Below, piece by piece: positions 54,389-64,000 of a stretch of DNA of 64,000 bases. The notes under the pieces are model-generated. The model was not told where the DNA came from. It did not search any database and saw only the letters and a program-made list of their open reading frames with translations. This DNA is from Bacillus sp. ISL-34 (GTDB taxonomy: Bacteria; Bacillota; Bacilli; Bacillales; DSM-1321). A program made the translations under genes and the position numbers. Location of the stretch: contig NZ_JAGGQJ010000004.1 of NCBI RefSeq assembly GCF_018613325.1, forward strand, positions 372,001-436,000. Direction: 5' to 3'. The stretch's first letter is position 1. Each line of letters opens with the position of its first letter.

Positions 54389-54790
54389 TCATTCAGCTTC
54401 ATCTTCACCGTCATCTTCTTTATTGAACCAAAGCGGATCCTCATTATCGACTTCACCATTATAATTAATCAGGATTTCTTCTCCTGCTTTTATATCAGTG
54501 TAAGCAAAGAAATCAAACGTATGATTCTTGAAGTTTATGTCATACGTAGCGTTGGGTGTATAAGAATGATTAAACAGCATGCCATAACCTAAAAGCATGG
54601 CAGTATGGTTTATTCCATATTCAAACGCATAATCAGCCAGCAATGTCTTCTCTATGAAAACATGCTCCTCGTTCGGATAAGCAATGACAGGTGCCTCATG
54701 CAAAAGCTCACCTTTTTTTATGTCTCGTGTTGCAAATACGCCTCTATTGAACTCACCATCACTGAGTGTGGAAGTTTTAACTTCAATCAT
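54389..54790 (-). CDS. SET-domain protein
   Basis: A 133-residue minimal SET domain: RGVFATRDIKKGELLHEAPVI (SAM-binding start), LLGYGMLFNHSYTPNATYD with the NHS pseudoknot motif, and FAYTDIKAGEEILINYNGE with the catalytic Tyr, then an acidic tail. SET domains methylate lysines; bacterial stand-alone members have unknown targets. Start at 54790 after TAGGTG. No neighbouring substrate gene is obvious. Confidence 0.87.
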   Translation of the reverse strand: MIEVKTSTLSDGEFNRGVFATRDIKKGELLHEAPVIAYPNEEHVFIEKTLLADYAFEYGINHTAMLLGYGMLFNHSYTPNATYDINFKNHTFDFFAYTDIKAGEEILINYNGEVDNEDPLWFNKEDDGEDEAE

Positions 54791-55021
54791 GTTCGTCACC
54801 TACTTGTTCTATTCAATATAGTCCAGATTATCTAAGCTTGACAGTTAATAAGGAGAAAAGCAACTATTTTACGGAATTAATCATTTTTAGCAAACGACAC
54901 GATTGTTTTTTATTGAGGCTCTACCGGTACCGCAGGACGGAATTCTTCACATGAAGGCCGAAAAAAGGTAGCGGACGGCTGAAATAATCGGAATAGCCTG
55001 GATATCCATTACAATACATAA

Positions 55022-55062
55022 GAAAAAACACCTCCGCTAGAAGTGAAGGCTAGGGAGGTGTC
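55022..55062 (-). terminator. Terminator of the M4 protease gene
   Basis: Stem acacctcc(c/g)ctag with complement and U-run on the minus strand, 20 bases after the stop. Confidence 0.85.
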
Positions 55063-55080
55063 GGCATATAGGTAAATCCC

Positions 55081-56733
<1,653 letters not shown>

Positions 56734-56898
56734 TCATTTTTACATCATTTCATATTATTATCAAATGGAGAAAACTCGCAAAAAATATGACATTTAAAGG
56801 AATAAAATGGAGAAAAATGGATTTTGATAGAAATATTCTTTGAATATATTCTTTTAGTAATATTTGGAATGTATTTAAATTAAACCAAATGAATAAAA

Positions 56899-56960
56899 GT
56901 GCAAAAAAACATGGCATAATATGCAAAAAAACGTGGCGTAAAGTGCAAAAAAATTTGTCT
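56899..56960 (+). repeat. Array D: three 22 nt repeats with TGCAAAAAAA core
   Basis: Units with TGCAAAAAAA at 56900, 56922 and 56944, exactly 22 bases apart; units 1 and 2 share ACRTGGCRTAAW too. The array ends about 50 bases before a sigma-54 promoter, so it could be an upstream activator site, or belong to the general 21 nt repeat family. Confidence 0.7.
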
Positions 56961-57010
56961 ATTTAAGGCGTTTTTTTTGATGATTTGTTGAATATTGCGT
57001 TTTGTAAACC

Positions 57011-57026
57011 TGGCATGAAAGTTGCA
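57011..57026 (+). promoter_or_regulatory. Sigma-54 (SigL) promoter
   Basis: TGGCATGAAAGTTGCA: GG and GC elements are 10 bases apart and both halves match the TGGCAY-N5-TTGCW pattern. It lies about 120 bases upstream of the permease start. A sigma-54 promoter needs an enhancer-binding activator. Confidence 0.75.
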
Positions 57027-57147
57027 TATATTCAGAAAAGGAATTCGAATTGTAAATTAGGTCTATTTGAAAGTCTATGAAATAGAAAATTTATTATATG
57101 GATTTCCCCATTCATGAAAGCGCTTATATAGAAAGGGATGAAAATTT

Positions 57148-58629
57148 ATGATACCAAAGCAAGAACATGACATCTTGCATCCTCCACAGCAAGAAGGACA
57201 AGAACTAAAGCGTGGTTTAAAATCCCGCCATTTAACGATGATTTCCATTGGTGGGGCTATTGGCACCGGGCTTTTCCTTAGCAGCGGGGCAGCCATTCAT
57301 ACAGCTGGGCCAGGCGGAGCATTACTTGCTTATTCCTTAGTTGGGGCAATGGTGTACTTTGTGATGACAAGCTTAGGGGAACTGGCAGCATTTATGCCTA
57401 CAAGCGGTTCTTTCAGTACCTATGGATCGAAATTCGTCGATCCGGCATTTGGTTTTGCCTTGGGATGGACGTATTGGTTCAATTGGTCGATGACGATAGC
57501 CGCAGAGTTGGCAGCCTCGACAATGATCATGAAATTCTGGTTTCCGAATAGTCCATCATTGTTGTGGAGTGCATCATTCTTGGTGCTCATTTTCCTATTG
57601 AACTATTTATCCGTTAAAGGATATGGTGAAGGGGAATACTGGTTTTCCTTCATAAAAGTAACGGCCATCGTTATTTTTATAATCGCCGGGCTGCTAATGA
57701 TCGTTGGCATTATGGGCGGCGAAGCAGTAGGTTTTAAAAACTTCACCGTCGATGACGCGCCTTTCCCGGGTGGATTCATGGGTGTCTTCATCGTATTCAT
57801 AGCGGCTGGCTTTTCTTTTCAAGGTACCGAAATTGTCGGCGTGGCTGCTGGGGAAAGTGAAGATCCTGCACGGAATATACCGAAGGCCATTAAAAGTGTC
57901 TTCTGGAGAATCTTGCTCTTTTACGTATTGGCAATCTTTGTAATAGGACTGCTTATCCCTTATACGAACCCAAGTTTACAAGGTGATAACGTCATGGTAA
58001 GCCCATTCACGCTCATTTTTGAAAAAGCTGGAGTGGCCTTTGCTGCTTCACTTATGAATGCAGTCATTTTAACAGCGGTATTATCAGCTGGTAACTCCAG
58101 TCTATATGCATCAACGCGTATGTTATATTCAATGGCAAAAGATGGGCAGGCACCGCGTATTTTTGCAAAACTTAATAAACGGGGAGTACCGGTTGCAGGA
58201 ATGATTTTGACATGTTCCATCGGCATGCTAGCCTTTTTAGCCTCCATATTCGGTGATGGTAAAGTGTATATTTGGTTAATGAATGCCATTGGAATTACAG
58301 GATTCATCTTTTGGCTGGGCATTTCCATCAGCCATTACCGTTTCCGGAAGGCATTCATCGCTCAAGGCCATTCATTGGAGAAGCTGCCATATAAGGCATT
58401 ATGGTTCCCGATAGGTCCGATCTTTGCCATATTAATTGGCATGATCGTCATCCTGTCCCAAAATATCCAGGCCTTTTTCTCAGACCACATCGATTGGGGC
58501 AGTGTCATCGCTGCATACCTGGGAATCCCGCTTTTCCTTGGTCTATGGTTTGGCTATAAACTGATAAGAAAAACTAAATTCGTTAAACTTGATGAAGTCG
58601 AATTTGACTTTGACAAAAAATATGAATGA
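57148..58629 (+). CDS. Amino acid permease, LysP-like
   Basis: A 493-residue APC transporter with 12 helices: LKRGLKSRHLTMISIGGAIG and TGLFLSSGAAI at the start, GSFSTYGSKFVDPAFGFALG, VSVKGYGEGEYWFSFIKV, and SAGNSSLYASTRMLYSMAKDGQAP. The pattern is that of lysine-specific permeases (LysP, YvsH), though related histidine and arginine permeases cannot be excluded. No lysine riboswitch is present; instead a sigma-54 promoter suggests control by an amino-acid-responsive activator, as for roc genes. Confidence 0.87.
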   Translation: MIPKQEHDILHPPQQEGQELKRGLKSRHLTMISIGGAIGTGLFLSSGAAIHTAGPGGALLAYSLVGAMVYFVMTSLGELAAFMPTSGSFSTYGSKFVDPAFGFALGWTYWFNWSMTIAAELAASTMIMKFWFPNSPSLLWSASFLVLIFLLNYLSVKGYGEGEYWFSFIKVTAIVIFIIAGLLMIVGIMGGEAVGFKNFTVDDAPFPGGFMGVFIVFIAAGFSFQGTEIVGVAAGESEDPARNIPKAIKSVFWRILLFYVLAIFVIGLLIPYTNPSLQGDNVMVSPFTLIFEKAGVAFAASLMNAVILTAVLSAGNSSLYASTRMLYSMAKDGQAPRIFAKLNKRGVPVAGMILTCSIGMLAFLASIFGDGKVYIWLMNAIGITGFIFWLGISISHYRFRKAFIAQGHSLEKLPYKALWFPIGPIFAILIGMIVILSQNIQAFFSDHIDWGSVIAAYLGIPLFLGLWFGYKLIRKTKFVKLDEVEFDFDKKYE

Positions 58630-58648
58630 ACAAGCTTAGAGTGAAATC

Positions 58649-58684
58649 AGCCGGACAATGCAGTATTGTATTGTCCGGCTTTTA
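58649..58684 (+). terminator. Terminator of the permease gene
   Basis: A 12 bp stem (agccggacaat/attgtccggct) followed by TTTTACTT. Confidence 0.88.
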
Positions 58685-58702
58685 CTTGTTAGGCTCATTA
58701 TC

Positions 58703-58733
58703 AAAAAGCTAGGAAGCTGATTCCTAGCTTTTT
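58703..58733. terminator. Second hairpin after the permease
   Basis: Perfect 12 bp stem (aaaaagctagga/tcctagcttttt), a tandem terminator or one for a short transcript. Confidence 0.75.
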
Positions 58734-58867
58734 ATTTTTGTTAAATGGAAATTTATACAAATCTGGTGAGAGGTATTATATGATAATTGTAATCTCTGCT
58801 AAATTGCATATACAGAACGACTGGAAAGCTTTTAATATTTCCAATGGAAAGGGAAGGTGCACGGCTG

Positions 58868-59968
58868 ATGACCTTATTGACTCATTTAAAAGTATTGGAC
58901 TTTTCAACGTTACTGCCAGGCCCATTTGCGACTTTGATGCTAGCGGATTTAGGAGCGGACGTTTTGAAGGTAGAGAGACCAGGAGCAAAGGATTCATGGG
59001 GTGTGAACCAATATCTTAACAGATCGAAGAAGTCGATCACACTTGATTTAAAACAATCTGAGTCCATCGAATCCGTAAAAAACCTAGTGAAGGAATACGA
59101 TATCGTCATTGAACAATTCCGTCCAGGTGTCATGGAACGTCTGGGACTGGGCTATGAGGCATTAAAATCGATTAATCCGAAGCTGATTTACTGTTCCATC
59201 ACGGGCTTCGGCCAGACTGGTCCCTATAAAGACCGACCGGGACATGATATCAATTATATTTCGATTGCAGGCTTATCAGGCTATTCCGGTACGAAAAGGG
59301 GCGGCCCGGCAAAAAACGGAACCCAAATAGCAGATCTTGCCGGAGGCTCACTGCATGCTGTTATCGGTATATTATCTGCAGTCATTCACAGGGAAAGAAC
59401 GGGATTCGGCCAAGCCATCGACATCAGCATGACCGACTGCAGTTTTGCCTTGAATGCCATATCAGCACCTTTGAATTTACAAGGGGGCCTCGAGCTTGAA
59501 CCAGAAAAACTGATGTTAAACGGAGGGTCCTTTTATGACTTTTACGAAACAAAAGATGGACGCCATTTTTCAGTGGGGAGCCTTGAGCCCCCATTTCGAA
59601 AAGCATTATGCGAAGCGATCGGTGCACCCGAATTGTATGAACTGAGCATGAAAAGCGATGAAGAAAGCGGAATCAGGTTTAAAACGGCCGTCCGACTGGC
59701 TTTCCTTGAAAGAGAATTTCATGAATGGCAGGAAATATTCGCTGATTTCGAGGCATGCGCAGAACCAGTGCTGACCTTCACTGAAGCGGCCGAACACCCC
59801 CAATTGAGGGAGAGGGGAATGATCGTCGAGGTACCTGACGGAAAAGGAAATGTCCAGAAGCAAATCGCCTGCCCGATCAAAACATCGGTTTTTACCCCTG
59901 AATATAAACATGCAGGCTTGAGGCCAGGACAAAACAACGGAGAAATTCTGCGCACCCGCAATCGCTAA
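58868..59968 (+). CDS. CaiB/BaiF family (class III) CoA-transferase
   Basis: A 366-residue protein of the family III CoA-transferase/alpha-methylacyl-CoA racemase group. N-terminal KVLDFSTLLPGPFATLMLADLGADVLKVERP, central DLKQSES...IEQFRPGVMERLGLGYE, GFGQTGPY, and the catalytic Asp region QIADLAGGSLHAVIGILSA. Either CoA transfer or racemisation of 2-methylacyl-CoA is possible. Start at 58868 follows GGGAAGGTG; the ATG at 58844 precedes that site. No dehydrogenase partner is next to it. Confidence 0.88.
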   Translation: MTLLTHLKVLDFSTLLPGPFATLMLADLGADVLKVERPGAKDSWGVNQYLNRSKKSITLDLKQSESIESVKNLVKEYDIVIEQFRPGVMERLGLGYEALKSINPKLIYCSITGFGQTGPYKDRPGHDINYISIAGLSGYSGTKRGGPAKNGTQIADLAGGSLHAVIGILSAVIHRERTGFGQAIDISMTDCSFALNAISAPLNLQGGLELEPEKLMLNGGSFYDFYETKDGRHFSVGSLEPPFRKALCEAIGAPELYELSMKSDEESGIRFKTAVRLAFLEREFHEWQEIFADFEACAEPVLTFTEAAEHPQLRERGMIVEVPDGKGNVQKQIACPIKTSVFTPEYKHAGLRPGQNNGEILRTRNR

Positions 59969-60033
59969 ATAAAGATGTAAAGACTATCACTATTCCGAAT
60001 TTCTTTGGAAGGAGATAGCCTGTTTTTTTAAAA

Positions 60034-60262
60034 AAAGCCGGAAAAAGCAGGAGGAAGGATGAAATAATTGGTCGAAGGTCGAATAAAGTTGGAGATAGGT
60101 CGAAAAAAGCAGTGGAAGGTCAAATAATTTGGAGATAGGCCGAAAAAAGCGGTGGAAGGTCGAATAAAGTTGGAGAAAGGTCGAATTAAGCAGGAGATAG
60201 GCCGAAAAAACCTGAAGGCAGGCGAAATCAAGCTGGAAACAGCCCGAATTAAGCAGAAGGAG
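60034..60262 (+). repeat. Array E of 20-21 nt repeats (GGTCGAAWAA core)
   Basis: Nine regular units with CGAA-type cores at 60080, 60101, 60121, 60141, 60161, 60182, 60203, 60223 and 60245, plus two weak units upstream. Alternate units are most alike (GGTCGAATAAAGTTGGAGA versus GGTCGAAAAAAGCAGTGGA). A 79-residue minus-strand frame across it (repeating FIRPS) is a by-product of the near-21 nt period. Confidence 0.85.
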
Positions 60263-60399
60263 AACAAATTATCCGCTTATCACTTGTGGAAAGCAACATA
60301 TTACTACTGTGAAAATTTACTAGTTATAACTAATGTGGGTAGGGTATCAGAGTAGCATCCTGGCAAGAAAATGGCTCTGGTAAGGAGGGGTGATTTAAC

Positions 60400-60927
60400 A
60401 TGTTTGGTCTCTCTGATATCATTAAATTTCTATTTTCCTTTTTTTTGATCATGCCGATCGTTACGCTGATACATTTGAGCGGGCATATTTTCTTTGTTAC
60501 GATCTTTGGGGGATCAGAAAAGAAAATCTTGATCGGTTGTGGCAATAAACTTTTCGCCTTTCGGAACATAGAGGTGAGGAAATATTATTTTTGGAATGGG
60601 ACTTGCGAGTTCAAGGGATTGAAACATGATAATCGATTGACGAATACGCTGATATATTTAGGCGGATCTATCTTTAATTTAGTCAGCATGCTGATCATAT
60701 ATAGCTTAGTGTATCAGAATATCCTGGACAGCTCGGTAATCTGGTATCAATTTATCTATTTTTCTTTCTATATCATGTTTTTCTCATTGTTTCCGATGTA
60801 TTTCTCGGACGGATCGCCAAGTGATGGGAAGGCTGCGGAATTGGCCTTGAGGAACATGCTGGAAGATAGGGTGACGGATGATATATTTGTGAAGAAAATG
60901 GATGATGATGATGATAGCTGCAAGTAA
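60400..60927 (+). CDS. M50-like membrane protein with degenerate active site
   Basis: A 175-residue membrane protein with about four helices. TLIHLSGHIFF near residue 23 sits in the first helix where site-2 proteases have HExxH; the Glu is Leu here, so hydrolysis is unlikely. The second family motif resembles LFPMYFSDGSPSDG near 135, like the NxxPxxxxDG motif of M50 enzymes but lacking Asn. It may bind a membrane protein without cleaving it. Ribosome binding site AAGGAGGGG. Stand-alone gene; the acidic tail ends DDDDDSCK. Confidence 0.65.
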   Translation: MFGLSDIIKFLFSFFLIMPIVTLIHLSGHIFFVTIFGGSEKKILIGCGNKLFAFRNIEVRKYYFWNGTCEFKGLKHDNRLTNTLIYLGGSIFNLVSMLIIYSLVYQNILDSSVIWYQFIYFSFYIMFFSLFPMYFSDGSPSDGKAAELALRNMLEDRVTDDIFVKKMDDDDDSCK

Positions 60928-60992
60928 AAAGGGGACGTGCTGATGGCCGTTCTTTCAGCTTGGAATGTCTTTTACGCTTTTTATATAGTATA

Positions 60993-61032
60993 AACCTAAT
61001 CGGCACGCTTATATGATGCCGATTAGGTTGTT
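60993..61032. terminator. Bidirectional terminator
   Basis: Perfect 13 bp stem (aacctaatcggca/tgccgattaggtt) between convergent genes. Confidence 0.85.
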
Positions 61033-61071
61033 CGAATCTTGTAAATCAGTATTGAAGTTTCCGCAAAAAAA

Positions 61072-62175
61072 TCATTCCCATACTTCTTTTGCTACATCAA
61101 CGACGAACTTCAGCTTTTCCCATTGCTGTTCTTCGGTCAGTTTGTTGCCGTGATGGGTGGAGGCAAAGCCGCATTGAGGGCTTAAGCATAATTGTTCGAG
61201 CGGAACGAAGTCTGAAGCTTCCTTGATGCGTACCTTAACTGCTTCCTTGTCTTCGATTTCACCATTTTTTGAAGTGACGACACCGAGTACGACCCGTGCC
61301 CCGCCATTTGGAATGTATTCCAATGGTTTGAAATCCCCTGAGCGTTGATCGTCATATTCCAAGAAGAATCCATCCACTTTTTCTTTTGCCAATAACGTTG
61401 GGGCGATATGGGCATAGCTTCCTTCAAACGCCCATGTGGACTGGTAGTTTCCACGACATAGATGGGTAGTGACAACAAGGTCTTCTGGTTTTCCTTCCAA
61501 TGCGCCATTAATTACGCGAAGTGCTAGATCAATTAATTGTTCCCTCGTATATTTTCCATCTTTGAACTGGAAATCTGGAGCTGAAAGTCTGGCAATATAT
61601 ACATCATCCAATTGAAGATAACGCACACCTGCTTCATAAAAGGCTTTTAAAGCATGCTGATAGGCTTTGATGATATCATTTGCGTAGTCTTCAATATCAG
61701 GGTAGATGTCTTCATTATGAATGCCTGCAGCAAATAACTGATTCGGACTGGGAATGGTTTGCTTGGCAACGGCACGTCCGTTCACGATTTTATTCAATTC
61801 AATGAAATCACGAATGAAGGGATGTTCAGGATTGAATGAAACCTTTCCGGTATTGCGAACGTTATATCTCTCTGTTTCCACACCATCGAAAGTGAGACCT
61901 TTTTCAGTCACATATCCCTCGATGCCATTTAAATGTTCGAGGAAGTCAAAGTGCCACCATGTTCGTCTGAACTCACCGTCGGTAACGGCCTCTAATCCAA
62001 CTTCAATTTGTTTATCGACAATCCGATTGATTTCTTCGGTTTCAACTTCACGAAGCTGCTCTGCCGAAATTGTACCTTCCTTAAATTGCTTTCTGGCAAT
62101 ATGTAAACGTTCTGGTCTTAATAAACTTCCTACGTGATCGGCCCTGAATGGTGCTTTCGTTAATGTGATTGACAT
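61072..62175 (-). CDS. MetE-like cobalamin-independent methionine synthase family protein (YxjG/YxjH)
   Basis: A 367-residue protein equal to the C-terminal catalytic half of MetE: RADHVGSLLRPERL, DGEFRRTWWHFDF, QLDDVYIA, and zinc ligands His and Cys in THLCRGN plus a later Cys in LSPQCGFASTHHGN. The short YxjG/YxjH proteins transfer methyl groups to homocysteine or act on related thiols; the methyl donor is not settled. Directly downstream of a SAM riboswitch, so made when SAM is low. Single gene. Confidence 0.92.
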   Translation of the reverse strand: MSITLTKAPFRADHVGSLLRPERLHIARKQFKEGTISAEQLREVETEEINRIVDKQIEVGLEAVTDGEFRRTWWHFDFLEHLNGIEGYVTEKGLTFDGVETERYNVRNTGKVSFNPEHPFIRDFIELNKIVNGRAVAKQTIPSPNQLFAAGIHNEDIYPDIEDYANDIIKAYQHALKAFYEAGVRYLQLDDVYIARLSAPDFQFKDGKYTREQLIDLALRVINGALEGKPEDLVVTTHLCRGNYQSTWAFEGSYAHIAPTLLAKEKVDGFFLEYDDQRSGDFKPLEYIPNGGARVVLGVVTSKNGEIEDKEAVKVRIKEASDFVPLEQLCLSPQCGFASTHHGNKLTEEQQWEKLKFVVDVAKEVWE

Positions 62176-62205
62176 GTTGCATTCCTTCTTTCCTTTTAAA
62201 AATAA

Positions 62206-62360
62206 AAAACCTCTTCTTAAAAATAAGAAGAGGTGTTGGCAACAAAGCTATGTACTCTTCTTATCTTCAAGTTTTTACACTTCTGGAATTAGCACAGTAC
62301 ATGATCAGTCTGTTGCTGAGGCATCAAAGGGCCAGTCCCTCCACCTCTCTGGATAAGAGT
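62206..62360 (-). promoter_or_regulatory. SAM-I riboswitch (S-box) with terminator
   Basis: On the minus strand the aptamer runs from 62360 (ACTCTTATCCAGAGAGGTGG) through GGAGGGACTGGCCCTTTGAT and GCCTCAGCAACAGACTGATC to the closing P1 strand GATAAGAAGAGT at 62265-62254. A hairpin CCTCTTCTTATT/AATAAGAAGAGG with U-run (62206-62236) follows, competing with P1. High SAM should end transcription before the MetE-like gene. Confidence 0.95.
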
Positions 62361-62514
62361 TGTCTATTAAATTAATTATGACTATACAGGTAGTTTCTAT
62401 AAAGGTCAAGGGTTGAAGGTGGAAGATTTAGAATATACCGATTATTAATCGGGTTGAAATGTTAACGGCATCCGGGAACCCGGCATATGCTTTGAGTGGG
62501 GAGGGAGTGCAAGG

Positions 62515-62934
62515 ATGAGTCCATTCAAAAATGGCATACCGATAACGGTAACTGAAGCCATGATAGAGAGAATCATAAAAATGAAATCATCTGGTCAGGA
62601 TATTAAAGTCGTGATTACGCCAAAGCATATAGTGATTTCCGGAACGGTGGAAGTGAAAAAAATGATGTTTAAGAAAAACGTAACTTTCCGGATTACATTA
62701 ATTCCGGTACACGTTGAAAAAAGAAAGATTTCATTTGAATTAGTGAAAATGGAACCAATTGACAGGGGTTTCATCAACCAAAGGATATTTAACAGGCCGC
62801 CATTCTTTGAATTTGAAAATAGAACGATCAAAATGGATGTTAATGCTTGGAACATCGTGAGAAAATTTCCGGTGGGCACAATTAAATCGTTCGAACTCGT
62901 CGAAGGTGCATTGAAAATGAAACTTTCTTTATGA
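62515..62934 (+). CDS. Hypothetical beta-rich protein
   Basis: A 139-residue soluble protein behind GGGAGGGAG. Residues 25-135 alternate in a beta pattern (VVITPKHIVISGTVEVKKMM, NVTFRITLIPVHVEKRKISF), ending GALKMKLSL. It recalls LmeA/DUF2140-like lipid-binding folds, but similarity is only in pattern. No signal peptide. Function unknown. Confidence 0.65.
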   Translation: MSPFKNGIPITVTEAMIERIIKMKSSGQDIKVVITPKHIVISGTVEVKKMMFKKNVTFRITLIPVHVEKRKISFELVKMEPIDRGFINQRIFNRPPFFEFENRTIKMDVNAWNIVRKFPVGTIKSFELVEGALKMKLSL

Positions 62935-63106
62935 GATAAGGAAATATCTTACATACATCCTTAGCCGCAATCTATAAAGGGAGTGCCAGGTATGTTAGTG
63001 TTATGGTGACATTGGTCATGAAAAAATGTGTTTGATAAATCAAGCTCTTTAAAATATACTAAATGACTTGAAGTTTTGAGTTTTTCTGGGAATGGAGAGG
63101 ATAATG

Positions 63107-63649
63107 ATGGATCAAAAGATTTTGCCTGCTTCAGCAAGCATGAAGGATTTCGAAAGATTTTTAGAAAGTTCCTATGAAATAGGTGTGTTTCTTGATTTGC
63201 ATATATCACAATTAAAAAACGTAAGTATGATGGCAAAGCAGCATAATAAGAGAATGATTTATCATGTCGATTTGATCCATGGCATAAAAAGTGATGAATA
63301 CGCGACAGAATTCATTTGTCAGGAATATAATCCCTATGGGCTGATTTCCACTAAATCAAGCGTTATATTAAAGGCAAAGCAAAAGGGGGTCATTGCCATC
63401 CAGCGAATCTTTTTAATAGACTCACATGCGCTTGAGAAAAGTTATAAGCTGGTGCAGAAAACCAAGCCTGATTATATCGAAGTATTGCCGGGCGCTATGC
63501 CATGGATGATAAAAGAAGTGAAGGAACGATTGCAGACGCCCATTTTAGCTGGCGGCCTCATACGTACTTCGGATGAAGTCCTGAACGCCCTTGATGCTGG
63601 AGCGTCGTCGATCACCACTTCTAAAACTGAATTATGGGATATCGACTAA
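63107..63649 (+). CDS. glpP: Glycerol uptake operon antiterminator GlpP
   Basis: A 180-residue RNA-binding regulator very close to B. subtilis GlpP (VSMMAKQHNKRMIYHVDLIH, GLISTKSSVILKAKQKG, KPDYIEVLPGAMPWMIKEV, PILAGGLIR). With glycerol-3-phosphate it lets RNA polymerase read through the glpF leader terminator. Located just upstream of that leader. The third in-frame ATG (63107) fits GGAGAGG best; 63092 and 63104 are alternatives. Confidence 0.95.
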   Translation: MDQKILPASASMKDFERFLESSYEIGVFLDLHISQLKNVSMMAKQHNKRMIYHVDLIHGIKSDEYATEFICQEYNPYGLISTKSSVILKAKQKGVIAIQRIFLIDSHALEKSYKLVQKTKPDYIEVLPGAMPWMIKEVKERLQTPILAGGLIRTSDEVLNALDAGASSITTSKTELWDID

Positions 63650-63702
63650 TAGGGAAAATTTGAAAAAAATTACAGAAAAACAGATTAATTTTTCACAAAA
63701 TA

Positions 63703-63731
63703 TTGACAGCGTTTTCATAACCTAGTATATT
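63703..63731 (+). promoter_or_regulatory. Sigma-A promoter of the glpF operon
   Basis: TTGACA (63703) and TATATT (63726) with 17-base spacing, directly before the antitermination leader. Confidence 0.85.
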
Positions 63732-63764
63732 TTACAGTACAAGTTAATATATGTGACGGAGACT

Positions 63765-63833
63765 AGGAGATTCACAACAGATCTATTCATAATTTTTTTA
63801 TGAAGATAGTTCTGCTGTGGATCTCCTTTTTAT
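63765..63833 (+). terminator. GlpP-controlled leader terminator
   Basis: A long imperfect stem (AGGAGATTCACAACAGATCT with AGTTCTGCTGTGGATCTCCT) around ATTCATAATTTTTTTATGAA, then TTTTTATTT. It lies between promoter and glpF and matches the B. subtilis glpFK leader in place and form. Confidence 0.9.
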
Positions 63834-63877
63834 TTGTTGGCAAGGTTTAAAAATTTATCAGGGGAGGGGTTTCATTC

Positions 63878-64000
63878 ATGACTCCATTTTGGGGAGAAGT
63901 GTTAGGCACGATGATATTAGTTGTATTCGGAGCAGGTATTGGGGCTGGTTCATCCTTAAAGGGTTCCTATGCAAAAGATGCCGGTTGGATCGTTATTACG
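63878..64000 (+). CDS. glpF: Glycerol uptake facilitator GlpF (5' end only)
   Basis: The first 41 codons of an aquaglyceroporin, cut off by the window edge: MTPFWGEVLGTMILVVFGAG then IGAGSSLKGSYAKDAGWIVI. The first helix with GExLGTMxLVxFGxG is typical of MIP-family GlpF. Ribosome binding site GGGGAGGGG. Preceded by the glp promoter and antiterminator; glpK is expected next. Confidence 0.9.
   Translation, partial: MTPFWGEVLGTMILVVFGAGIGAGSSLKGSYAKDAGWIVIT

Noticed and set aside
60028..60267. Minus-strand 79-residue frame with repeated FIRPS-like peptides
   Set aside because: It is the translation of array E; the near-21 nt period keeps the frame open. No ribosome binding site and the period slips between 20 and 22, so it is not a protein repeat.

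Overview
The window looks like chromosomal DNA of a low-GC, endospore-forming Bacillaceae, most like the Peribacillus (Bacillus simplex) group. The reasons are Bacillus-type ribosome binding sites (AAGGAGG), many GTG/TTG starts, and spore genes (an alpha/beta SASP, a YaaH-type LysM-GH18 protein, CwlJ, a YqgT-type LysM-M14 peptidase). Gene blocks also match B. subtilis order (yugI-yuzA-yugJ-pgi-yugN-yugO; yciC with zinc-free ribosomal proteins; glpP-glpF). No prophage, transposase, rRNA or tRNA gene was seen. It reads as ordinary core/accessory chromosome with some decayed genes and several families of short intergenic repeats.

Layout. 0.2-5.4 kb: the yug block with an S1-domain general stress protein, alcohol dehydrogenase, phosphoglucose isomerase and the YugO potassium channel. 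5.7-12.6 kb: spore-lytic GH18 protein, SASP, glycerophosphodiesterase, UppP, a SteT-like exchanger and an MFS exporter. 13-20 kb: RsbR-type stressosome protein, penicillin-acylase family enzyme, a split sigma factor pair (sigma-4 and sigma-2 halves on separate, overlapping genes) divergent from yvrJ, a double-GNAT acetyltransferase and YjoA. 20.5-29.3 kb: large secreted double nucleotidase (YfkN type), TspO, DUF4349 lipoprotein, amino-acid permease, secreted EndoI-type nuclease, YvlD. 29.9-38.4 kb: TetR regulator, PerR-boxed katA, a decayed glycosyltransferase, LysM-M14 peptidase, PurR-boxed purT, YpzG and a GIY-YIG protein. 39-42 kb: a Zur regulon with three Zur boxes (yciC, cysteine-poor L33, an unstudied FAD/NAD(P) protein, zinc-free S14). 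42.5-54.8 kb: alkaline phosphatase, VOC protein, DUF1292, CwlJ, a PAS-PAS histidine kinase, YhfP, PpiB, SDR, TSUP exporter, TrmB regulator, NagZ and a SET-domain protein. 55-64 kb: M4 neutral protease, a LysP-type permease behind a sigma-54 promoter, CoA-transferase, a catalytically degenerate M50-like membrane protein, a MetE-like enzyme behind a SAM riboswitch, and glpP followed by the glpF antitermination leader and the start of glpF.

Regulation is unusually readable. There are Zur, PerR, PurR and cre sites, one sigma-54 promoter, one SAM-I riboswitch, one GlpP antiterminator, and hairpin terminators behind most transcription units.

The least explained material is intergenic. (1) At least three, perhaps five, arrays have 20-22 nt periodicity; three share a GGTCGAAWW core in either orientation. 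(2) A roughly 185 bp dispersed element occurs as three larger and two truncated copies, each larger copy ending next to a hairpin. (3) A 60 bp element occurs twice. These, with the split sigma factor locus and the FAD protein inside the Zur regulon, are the best leads.
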